Of a DNA stretch of 64,000 nt, positions 1-6,891 are shown in pieces. The notes beneath the pieces were generated by a model. The model did not search any database, was not told the origin of the DNA, and saw nothing but the letters and a program-made list of their open reading frames with translations. How positions within the stretch are numbered: position 1 is the first letter of the stretch; every line of letters begins with the position of its first letter. The position numbers were made by a program, and so were the translations under genes. The stretch is from Peptococcaceae bacterium UBA7702 (GTDB taxonomy: Bacteria; Bacillota; Dehalobacteriia; UBA7702), in assembly GCA_002482535.1 (NCBI GenBank), contig DLGE01000001.1:248001-312000 (forward strand), written 5' to 3'.

Positions 1-298
1 TTTTGGCTTTGTCCTGAGGTGGTTTCTTCTTTTCCGCCGGTAGTGTCATATAAGGAGATTCGTTTTCTGCCGCCGCGCTTTCTTCAAGGTCTTTTTCTGC
101 GATATCGGAAAATTCGGAGTAGTCGGAAAATTCAGGAAATTTAGGAACAGCGGTGACATCGGAATACTTCGGTGCGGCCACTGTTGTTTTCTTTTCCTCC
201 TCAGCGGTATTTTCTAAAGGTATGACGGTGGATTCTCCGCAATGAAAACAAAACCTGCTGTCATCGGGAATTTTAGTACCACAGCTTTTGCAAAACAT
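1..298 (-). CDS. Zinc-ribbon protein, 3' end outside window
   Basis: The reading frame is open from an ATG at 298 to the window edge, so about 99 N-terminal residues are visible and the C-terminus is missing. The first 20 residues form a Cys4 zinc ribbon (C3, C6, C17, C20) of the type found at the N-terminus of many Firmicute membrane or regulatory proteins. After it comes a long acidic, low-complexity linker rich in Glu, Ser and Pro. A good ribosome-binding site (AAGGAGA) precedes the ATG. The family alone does not define a function, and the domain that would do so is outside the window. Confidence 0.75.
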   Translation of the reverse strand, partial: MFCKSCGTKIPDDSRFCFHCGESTVIPLENTAEEEKKTTVAAPKYSDVTAVPKFPEFSDYSEFSDIAEKDLEESAAAENESPYMTLPAEKKKPPQDKAK

Positions 299-420
299 AT
301 TGTATCTCCTTCTTCTTTTAAAAGAATTGGTGTTTCTTCTATCTCTTATAATTTATCATATTGTGGGCAATTTGCAATATATTGTTGAAATCTTTTGTTG
401 ATTTTATGGTCATTACCAAG

Positions 421-464
421 AAGAGGCGGCAAAAAGCCATAAATTTGCTTTTGCCGCCTCTTTT
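421..464. terminator. Intrinsic terminator-like hairpin after the AraC-type regulator
   Basis: A perfect 14-bp stem (421-434 pairing with 449-462) encloses a 14-nt loop and is flanked by short T-rich stretches. It lies downstream of the minus-strand regulator gene and upstream of the zinc-ribbon gene, so it could end regulator transcription. The T-tract is short on either strand, so efficiency is uncertain. Confidence 0.5.
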
Positions 465-465
465 G

Positions 466-561
466 GGCAGGGTTTATTTTATTGCATTGCCTATGAGGAG
501 AAGCTAACGTCTTTCGAACGGAATGTTAGGCGCTACCTGTCAACCGTTTCTGAACCCTGCC
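466..561. ncRNA. Candidate structured RNA element, identity unknown
   Basis: A 9-bp outer helix (466-474 with 553-561) closes about 78 nt that contain further complementary pieces, including a GCCTA/TAGGC pair and a TAAC/GTTA pair around the central TTCGAA. It fills most of the gap between the regulator gene and the terminator-like hairpin. On the plus strand it is followed by TTTTGTTAT. I could not match it to a riboswitch or ribozyme class by eye, and it is not a tRNA. It may be a regulator 3' UTR structure or a small RNA. Confidence 0.3.
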
Positions 562-576
562 TTTTGTTATAAAACT

Positions 577-1872
577 TCAATAGACTCGAAGATGCCCTGA
601 CGGGCTGCCTCCTGGGTTAGATATTTTTTTCCATTTGCAGGGGGAGATACCCTCAAAGCGCTTGAAAACCTTGATGTAATAACTTTGATCAGTAAAACCG
701 GTGTTTTGGGCAATTTCGGAAAGAGGAATTTCATCCCGTAGAAATTGCTTACTGGCGTCGATACGTACTTTATTGAGGTATTCGGAATAGCTTTGGCCTG
801 TGTATTTTTTGAAGGAATAACTAAAATAACTGGGGTTTAGAGCCACCTGTTTGGCAACGTCTTTTAAGGTGATATCCATATAATGCTGACGAATATAGGA
901 CATGGCCTCCAAAATCAATTTGTTATTTTGATGATCGGCTTTTCGGAAAAATTCCAGTTGAAAACGGTCGATGGTATCATTGATCACCTGATTTAAACTG
1001 GTATAAGAGGACGCTGATAACAGTTTCTCGATATTGACATACTGTTCTCCGAAAACATGCTCCTGATTGACATTTTGTCTTTTACCGGCTTGGATCAGAA
1101 CCAGGAAAAATAGAGCGGCTCTATGCCGCGTTTCTTCAAAAGAATCGTATTTATATACTTCTTTTACAAAGATGGAGAGCAGCATTTCCAAGGCCTTTTT
1201 CCAGCTTTCAGGTTTTGTTTTATCCTCAAATGAAATCAAATCCAGTTCCTTTTCAAAGACATGAGCCGTTGTTAAGAACTCAGGATAAAGGGTCAAACGG
1301 AATTCACGGCGCAGCTTTTCGCCGAGGATGACCAGCATGTTTTCTTTTTGGTGACCGCTCTCCCAATGATAGTTTGTAGCGGGAAATACGGTACGTTGCA
1401 GTGTATTGCCTAAAGCAATGACCTTGTTCCCGTCGAAAAGGGGTATTCCTTGCAGCATTTGGTATACTTCCGCAGAGCGCGACCGCAAAAGCTGGCCACG
1501 TTCTAAAAAAGTATCAATCAGAAACTTATTGGGTGGTTCCAGCAATAGGGGACCCGATGATACAAAAAATACGCTGTCTTCATCAGGCAAAATTGGTACT
1601 GCGATGTTTACCAGGCCGAAAGGGCATTGATAGGTTTGGGCCTTTCCGTCTTGTAATGCCGGGCTACAGCTTTGCAGGTAGTCACGGGTACAAATGCCGG
1701 TATCGTCTAATTTTTGGATGAATTCACAAACATGGTGGCATTGATAACAGGTTCTGTCGCCGATACGCTTCCCCGTATCGTCCAGAAGATAGCAATTTAC
1801 CCCTGTAGCGAGTTCGTAATCTTTGATGGCAGATTTTATCTGGAATAGTTCCTTTTCATAATTATCGGTCAT
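577..1872 (-). CDS. PocR sensor / AraC-family transcriptional regulator of the methylamine genes
   Basis: 431 aa from ATG 1872, which has a GAGG ribosome-binding site; an in-frame GTG at 1887 would add five residues. Residues about 8-165 form a PocR-type sensory domain with a Cys cluster (C42, C45, C49 and later Cys) that could hold a metal or cofactor. The last about 100 residues are two AraC/XylS helix-turn-helix motifs. PocR-domain regulators are often beside corrinoid-dependent methyltransferase or propanediol genes and respond to small organic ligands. It is divergent from mtmC across a 485-bp AT-rich gap, so control of the mtm genes, possibly in response to methylamine, is a reasonable inference and untested. 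Confidence 0.85.
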   Translation of the reverse strand: MTDNYEKELFQIKSAIKDYELATGVNCYLLDDTGKRIGDRTCYQCHHVCEFIQKLDDTGICTRDYLQSCSPALQDGKAQTYQCPFGLVNIAVPILPDEDSVFFVSSGPLLLEPPNKFLIDTFLERGQLLRSRSAEVYQMLQGIPLFDGNKVIALGNTLQRTVFPATNYHWESGHQKENMLVILGEKLRREFRLTLYPEFLTTAHVFEKELDLISFEDKTKPESWKKALEMLLSIFVKEVYKYDSFEETRHRAALFFLVLIQAGKRQNVNQEHVFGEQYVNIEKLLSASSYTSLNQVINDTIDRFQLEFFRKADHQNNKLILEAMSYIRQHYMDITLKDVAKQVALNPSYFSYSFKKYTGQSYSEYLNKVRIDASKQFLRDEIPLSEIAQNTGFTDQSYYIKVFKRFEGISPCKWKKISNPGGSPSGHLRVY

Positions 1873-2357
1873 AGTCCACGACCTCACTCTCTATTCACAC
1901 ATGGGTTACAGTGAAGGGAATGAATCTATTATTTTGTCAAAGCCATCGGGCTTTCCTTATGTCCACAGTTCAGTAGTGCTGAAAGGAAGCGAAGGTACAA
2001 GCAGAAATTTATGATGCATGAAATGATGTACAATGTTTAAAACTTTGTTTCATAAGGTGTTACATTTATAGTATATTTTCTTATATTTTTATATTATTGT
2101 AAAAAATTTAGTTTGTATAGTAACCTGATTGGTACTTTTTTGATTTCGTCTTTGCTTTGGCAGGCGTTTTTTTATTGGTGAAAATCTATGTGAATTTTAT
2201 GATAAAACTCAATAAATTTTACCACAGTCACCAAACATAATTCAATCACCCGGGAAAATCTTTTGCTATGATCATATTAAAGAATCGCCGCGGGAAAAGG
2301 AGGCCGTGAGGATTCCAATGATACGAATAGAATTTTATTTTTAAAGGAGGGATTTCT
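1873..2357. promoter_or_regulatory. Divergent regulatory region between regulator and mtm operon
   Basis: This gene-free stretch is strongly AT-rich. On the plus strand an extended -10 element (TGCTATGAT, ending at 2272) lacks a good -35, as expected for an activator-dependent promoter. Two similar 10-mers, TGAATTTTAT (2191-2200) and TAAATTTTAC (2213-2222), repeat in direct orientation 22 bp apart, which suits AraC-family half-sites. A strong Shine-Dalgarno (AAAGGAGG, 2343-2350) precedes mtmC. No tRNA-Pyl and no cobalamin riboswitch were recognised here. Confidence 0.45.
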
Positions 2358-3014
2358 GTGTCTGAAAAAATTATGAAGGATTTGAAAGAGGCCATTGTCA
2401 ATCTGGATCCCGATGCTGCCGTTGTTGCTGCCAACGCCGCCATGGCTGCGAAAGTGAATCCCGTTGACGCCATCGAACAAGGTTTATCCGAGGGGATGAA
2501 CGTGATCGTAGAGATGTTTGACGAAGGGGAGTTATTTATGCCCCAGATCATCATTGCCGCCCACGCTTTTGGCAAGGCCTGCGATATTTTGCAGGAGGGC
2601 GTATCCACCGAAGAATCCGCTAAAATGAGTAACGGTAAAGTATTGTTCTTCTCCGTTGCCGGCGATATCCATGATATCGGTAAAAAAATTGTTAAGACCA
2701 TGCTTCAGGCAAACAATTTTGAGGTCAAAGATTTGGGCCGGGATGTCGCTTCCGATGTTGTGATCAAGGAAGCCCTGTCCTGGGGCGCCGACATCGTGGC
2801 GGGTTCCGCTTTGATGACGACGACGATGCCGGCTTCCCGGGAAGTCGTTTCCGGCATGGTGGAACAGGGTGTACGCGATAAATTTAAGATTATATTTGGC
2901 GGTGCTCCCATGTCGGCGGCATGGTGCGAAGAAATCGGCGCCGACGGTTACGGCGATAACGCTGTGGAAGCCGTACAGCTGGCCAAGGATCTGGTGAAAG
3001 GAAAGGCGGTGTAA
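2358..3014 (+). CDS. mtmC: Monomethylamine corrinoid protein (MtmC-like)
   Basis: 218 aa starting with GTG after a strong AAAGGAGG site. It is a typical small methyltransferase corrinoid protein: an N-terminal helical cap (about 1-90) and a C-terminal Rossmann-like B12-binding domain. The cobalamin-binding signature DxHxxG is present (D103, H105, G108), with H105 the expected lower axial ligand of cobalt, followed by the GSALMTTT and GGAP segments that line the nucleotide tail. In the family it accepts the methyl group from the substrate methyltransferase on Co(I) and passes it to a second methyltransferase. It sits 2 bp upstream of mtmB, which identifies its partner. The reductive activator (RamA/RACE type) needed to maintain Co(I) is not in the window. 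Confidence 0.93.
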   Translation: MSEKIMKDLKEAIVNLDPDAAVVAANAAMAAKVNPVDAIEQGLSEGMNVIVEMFDEGELFMPQIIIAAHAFGKACDILQEGVSTEESAKMSNGKVLFFSVAGDIHDIGKKIVKTMLQANNFEVKDLGRDVASDVVIKEALSWGADIVAGSALMTTTMPASREVVSGMVEQGVRDKFKIIFGGAPMSAAWCEEIGADGYGDNAVEAVQLAKDLVKGKAV

Positions 3015-3016
3015 CG

Positions 3017-4402
3017 ATGACTTATAAAGAAAGAGTGGGGATTTTTGAAGCCTACCACAGAGCGGCTACCGGGCCCCGTATCAGTGAAGATGAGTGGGAT
3101 AACGAGATTATCCCCGGTACCTTGTCCAAGCTGAAGAAAAAATACAATATTAAAATGGACAAAAAACAGATCGTGCCCACGGATCCGGAATTGATCAACA
3201 ATATCTTTCAAGCGGGCTTAGAAATGTTGACAACCACCGGGGTCTATTGTATCGATACCGGCAGAGTCATAAAATATACCGAGGATGAGATTCTCACGGC
3301 GATTAAAGCCGCACCCAAAAAATTCTATCTGGGTGAGGGGAACGATGCTGTTTTGATGCAGGACCGCAAACACGATGATTGCCGTCCCCCGGTGATTCAG
3401 GGAGGTCCCACCGGCGCTCCCGTTTCCGAAGAACAGTTCCTCAATATGCACGAGGCCTATGCGAAAGAGCCGTTGGTGGATACCATCGTCAACGGTGTAT
3501 TGCAGACCATCCACGGTTTTGACCCCACCCCGAATACCCCTTGGGAAATCGCGGCCGTCAGATCGGAAGTGCAGATGCTGCGTTTGGCTCAAGCCCGCGC
3601 CGGCCGTCCCGGCATGGGATTGTAGGGCTCTGAAACGTCACTGTCTGCAGCAGGCGTTATCGCGTCGGACTTCCAAGGAGGAATGCGCCGTTCCGATAGC
3701 CACGAAGTATCCCAGTTAAACGAATTGAAAATCGACGTCAGCGCTCTTACGTTCTGCTCTTATTATGTGTTGAGCGATCAAACCATCATGTGCGAACATA
3801 TGCCGATTTATGGCGGCTACGCCGGCGGTCTTGAGGAAACGACCATCTGCGACGTTGCCAGCACCTTAAATGCTTTCGTCATGTGCCAGGCAAACTATGT
3901 ATTGGATGGTCCCGTTCATGTGCGCTGGGGGATCACCACTGCCAGGGAAACCTTGGCCGTGGCCGGTCATTGCGCCAGGGCCATCAACGCCAATACGGAT
4001 TTGCTCCTGGCGAACCAATACTATACCATGGCCGGTCCCTGCACCGTGATGTGCCTCTTGGAAACGGCAGCTCAAGCCATCACCGATACGGCCAGCGGCC
4101 GGGAACTCCTCTCCGGGGTAGCGGCTGCCAAAGGGGTCACCACAAATTGTAATACGCCCATGGAAGCCCGTTTCATGGCCCAGGCCGCGAGAGCTACCGC
4201 CGGGGAAGACCTTGATAAGATCAACAAGGTCCTTGACGAACTGATCGCGCTCTATGAAAAGGATTACAAAACAGCGCCCCAGGGTAAGATTTTTGACGAT
4301 TGCTATGACCTGACGACGCTAATGCCCATCGATGAATACGTTAAAGTCTACGACGAAGCCGTTGCGATCATGGAAAAATTAGGTCTTGATTTCACGAAAT
4401 AA
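3017..4402 (+). CDS. mtmB: Monomethylamine:corrinoid methyltransferase with in-frame UAG (pyrrolysine)
   Basis: Read through the TAG at 3623-3625, this is one 461-residue protein. Its length and residues match archaeal MtmB (about 458 aa), including the segments VQGGPTG/IQGGPTG, GRPGMG, SDSHEVSQLNELKID, GGYAGG.EETT, HLDGPVH/VLDGPVH, GNQYY/ANQYY and GREILSGVA/GRELLSGVA. The UAG is codon 203; the pyrrolysine of Methanosarcina MtmB is residue 202 in the same GRPGMG-Pyl-G-ETSLSA context. Family role: it transfers the methyl of monomethylamine to Co(I) of MtmC and releases ammonia, with the Pyl ring binding the amine. Both halves are in the same frame and conserved to the end, so this is not a frameshift or a decayed gene. 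Without Pyl decoding only a 202-aa fragment would be made. The AAGGAGG just before ATG 3683 is one base from that ATG and is not a usable internal start. Confidence 0.94.
3623..3625 (+). other. UAG codon predicted to encode pyrrolysine
   Basis: The amber codon lies in frame within mtmB, between the conserved GRPGMGL and GSETSLSAAG segments, at the site occupied by pyrrolysine in MtmB. Translation requires tRNA-Pyl(CUA), PylS and the PylBCD enzymes, which must lie elsewhere in the genome. Confidence 0.92.
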
Positions 4403-4433
4403 AATAGGTAAAATAATGAAAGCAGGTAATGCA

Positions 4434-5456
4434 ATGAATAAAAAAGAACGTTTTCTCAATGCGCTGCGCGGCGAGGAAACAGACCGTATTTCTGTTTTTT
4501 GTGCCAACCAAACCGCCACTTATGAGCAGATGAAGGCTTTGGACGCCTTTTGGCCGGAAGCCCATTTTAAAGCGGGTGTCATGGCTCGTCTGGCTGCCGG
4601 AGCCCACAGTCTCCTCGGTTTCGACGCGGTGCGGGTACCTTTTTGTCAAACCATTGAATCCGAGGCTTTGGGGTGTACCTTAAAGGACGGCGGAACGGAT
4701 GGTGTTCCAAGCATCAGTGTTCATCCCTTCAGCATCAATGATGCTCCTCCTGATTTGGCTGGCTTTGTGGATAAAGGGCGCATTCGCACCGTCGCGAAAG
4801 CTTTGTCCATCCTCAAAGAGGAAATCGGTGAGGAAGTTGCTGTTCTCGGCGGCATTGTCGGTCCCTTCAGCATTGCCACCAACCTGCTGGGCCTGATGGA
4901 TCTTATGATGGCCGCGGCGATGGAGCCGGAAAAGCTGACCCCTTGGTTGGAAGCCGGAAGAAAAGCAGGGGAGCTCTATGGCAAAGAATTGATTGCCGCC
5001 GGTGCTGACGGTATCGTCATTGAGGATATGATGTCCTCCATGGATATGATCAGCCCTCAGATTTACCATGATATTTCCGGTCCGGCCATGAAAATGCTGG
5101 TCAGTGATTTGGGTGATATACCCACGATCCTGCATATTTGCGGCAAAGTGAATCCACTTATTGAAGACATGATCGATACGGGAGTCTCTGCCTTTAGTGT
5201 GGATACCAATGTCAATGTTGCGGATATCCAGTCTAAGATTGCGGCCAGCGGAAGGTCCGTGGCGGTTGTTGGCGGCATCGATGCTGTGAATACCCTGTTT
5301 TACGCAAAGGGCCCGGAACCTGTAAAGGCAGAAGGAGAGAAATCTCTTCGGGCCGGTTATGATCTTTTGGCGCCATCTTGCTCCATTCCGCCAGCCACCC
5401 CCCTGGAAAAGCTGAAAGCAATGGTGGAAATTGCTGTGGAACTGCCATTAAGATAA
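4434..5456 (+). CDS. Methylcorrinoid methyltransferase, MtaA/MtbA (UroD-like) family
   Basis: 340 aa from ATG 4434; in-frame ATGs at 4416 and 4386 would lengthen it, the latter overlapping mtmB. The fold is that of uroporphyrinogen decarboxylase, and the zinc site of MtaA/MtbA enzymes is visible: H234 and C236 in HICGK, and C316 in PSCSIPPATPLE. In methanogens MtbA moves the methyl from MtmC to coenzyme M. Bacteria of this kind are not known to make coenzyme M, and acetogenic homologues such as the Moorella methanol system deliver the methyl to tetrahydrofolate, so that acceptor is the likelier one here. It is 31 bp after mtmB and completes the demethylation path. True uroporphyrinogen decarboxylase activity is unlikely because of the zinc ligands. 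Confidence 0.85.
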   Translation: MNKKERFLNALRGEETDRISVFCANQTATYEQMKALDAFWPEAHFKAGVMARLAAGAHSLLGFDAVRVPFCQTIESEALGCTLKDGGTDGVPSISVHPFSINDAPPDLAGFVDKGRIRTVAKALSILKEEIGEEVAVLGGIVGPFSIATNLLGLMDLMMAAAMEPEKLTPWLEAGRKAGELYGKELIAAGADGIVIEDMMSSMDMISPQIYHDISGPAMKMLVSDLGDIPTILHICGKVNPLIEDMIDTGVSAFSVDTNVNVADIQSKIAASGRSVAVVGGIDAVNTLFYAKGPEPVKAEGEKSLRAGYDLLAPSCSIPPATPLEKLKAMVEIAVELPLR

Positions 5457-5467
5457 TTTTATTCGAA

Positions 5468-5517
5468 GGGAGTAGCGTATTTTTAAGATACTCAGATGCG
5501 CTGCTCCCCTCTTTTTA
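5468..5517 (+). terminator. Hairpin between methyltransferase gene and amt
   Basis: A 10-bp stem (5468-5477 with 5499-5508, one G-U pair) is followed by CTCTTTTT. It resembles an intrinsic terminator and may reduce transcription into amt rather than block it, because amt starts at once after it with its own AGGAGG site. Confidence 0.6.
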
Positions 5518-5529
5518 GGAGGATAAAAC

Positions 5530-6720
5530 ATGAACAGTGGTGGCGATACCGCCTTTATTTTAATTTGCGCTATGGTCGTTTTGCTCATGACGCCGGCAGT
5601 GGCCTTGCTTTACGCCGGTTTGGCAGAAAGAAAATTTCAGAATACCATGCTAATGCAGGTGCTGATCACCATTCCCCTCATCTCAGTCCTTTGGGCCTTG
5701 GTCGGCTTTAGCCTGGCTTTTGGCGGCAATGCCCTGGGCGGTTTGATCGGCAATTTTGATTATTTATTATTGCGTGACGTTTTTATTGAAGAAAATCCGC
5801 TGGCGCCGGGTCTGCCTTTCGTGCTTTTTTTTGTGCTTCAGGCCACAGTGGCGATTATTACGCCGGCGCTGATTTGCGGCGCTCTGGTGAAACGCCTTCG
5901 GTTTTTGCCCTATCTGATTTTTATTGTTTTATGGAGTCTCTTGGTGTACTGTCCCGTTGTCCATTGGGTCTGGGGTAACGGTTTCCTCAGCCAATGGGGA
6001 TATATCGACTTTGCCGGCGGCGTTCCCGTCCATATGATTGCCGGTTTTTCCGCCCTTGGGGTAGTGCTGGTTCTGGGCAATGCCAAAGAAGAACACCGCG
6101 GTACAAGCAGCACCATGACGGTGGTGGTGGCCATGGCAATCCTCTGGGCGGGATGGTTTTGTTTCAACAGTGGCAGCGCTTTGGCCGCCAATGGCCTCGC
6201 CGCCATGGCAGTGGCCAATACGCTGCTGGCCAGCGGTGCTTCTACCCTCATTTGGCTGCTTCTGTCCTATCGGCAAAATCAGCGTCAAATTACCGTTATG
6301 GATATCATCTTCGGCGCTCTCGCCGGTTTGGTGGTAAGCTCACCCTTAGGTGGCTATGTATCACCCTGGGCCGCGCTGGTCGCGGGGGCTTTGGCAGGAG
6401 CGGTTTGTTACGGGGCAATGAAATTCCGTCTGCGTCGAAATTATGACGATACCCTGGATGTCTGGGCTTTCCACGGCGTGGGCGGCTTGCTTGGCGCTCT
6501 GCTCGTCGGTTTCTTTGCCAATCCTCTGCTTTCTCCTGGGACCGGTTTGCTTTACGGGGGTGGCAGTCAGTTATTAACGCAAGTCATCGGAGTGCTCATT
6601 GCCGGTGTTTATTGTTTTATCGTAACGATTATTTTGGTGAAAATCATCAATGCCGTGGTGCCTTTCCGTATCGAAAATGAGGTTCCCCAGTTCTTTGGTA
6701 AAGATGAAGACGAGGTGTAA
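5530..6720 (+). CDS. amt: Ammonium/methylammonium transporter, Amt family
   Basis: 396 aa with about eleven predicted membrane helices. The two pore histidines of Amt channels are in GGVPVHMIAG and in DVWAFHGVGG. The start follows AGGAGG at 5517-5522. Amt proteins carry ammonium and also methylammonium. Placed directly after mtmC, mtmB and the second methyltransferase, it may import the substrate methylamine, export or recover the ammonium released by MtmB, or both. No GlnK partner gene is beside it, unlike amt genes controlled by nitrogen status, which supports a pathway-specific role. Confidence 0.9.
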   Translation: MNSGGDTAFILICAMVVLLMTPAVALLYAGLAERKFQNTMLMQVLITIPLISVLWALVGFSLAFGGNALGGLIGNFDYLLLRDVFIEENPLAPGLPFVLFFVLQATVAIITPALICGALVKRLRFLPYLIFIVLWSLLVYCPVVHWVWGNGFLSQWGYIDFAGGVPVHMIAGFSALGVVLVLGNAKEEHRGTSSTMTVVVAMAILWAGWFCFNSGSALAANGLAAMAVANTLLASGASTLIWLLLSYRQNQRQITVMDIIFGALAGLVVSSPLGGYVSPWAALVAGALAGAVCYGAMKFRLRRNYDDTLDVWAFHGVGGLLGALLVGFFANPLLSPGTGLLYGGGSQLLTQVIGVLIAGVYCFIVTIILVKIINAVVPFRIENEVPQFFGKDEDEV

Positions 6721-6891
6721 GCTTTACACATCGGATCAATTCTTTTCCTTTGCTGGGGGCAAAAAGCCTATCTTAACATAAGAACCGCACTTTGTTTTCT
6801 GCCGTCTTCACACTTTCTGTAATATGGGAAATGGTGGGATTACGGGAATATCAGAAAGATCCGGTGCGGTCCTGTTATTTTTAGAGCTTCC
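6721..6891. terminator. Convergent 3' region with inverted repeat
   Basis: Between the convergent ends of amt and the LTA-synthase-like gene, ACCGCAC (6784-6790) can pair with GTGCGGT (6864-6870), which is followed by CCTGTTATTTTT. The loop is long (about 73 nt), so this is only a weak terminator candidate. Confidence 0.3.

Noticed and set aside
466..561. tRNA-Pyl (pylT) next to the regulator
   Set aside because: The closed element is about 96 nt with no CUA anticodon arm, CCA end or T-arm of tRNA type.
2160..2185. Sigma-54 promoter before mtmC
   Set aside because: TGGCAGG is present, but the -12 GC at the required spacing is absent.
3459..3719. 86-codon frame across the mtmB UAG
   Set aside because: Different frame, basic and unrelated to any family; a shadow of mtmB.
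3017..4402. mtmB as a pseudogene or two separate genes
   Set aside because: Both parts are in one frame, conserved over the full family length, and the stop is UAG exactly at the known Pyl position. The second part has no properly spaced start site.
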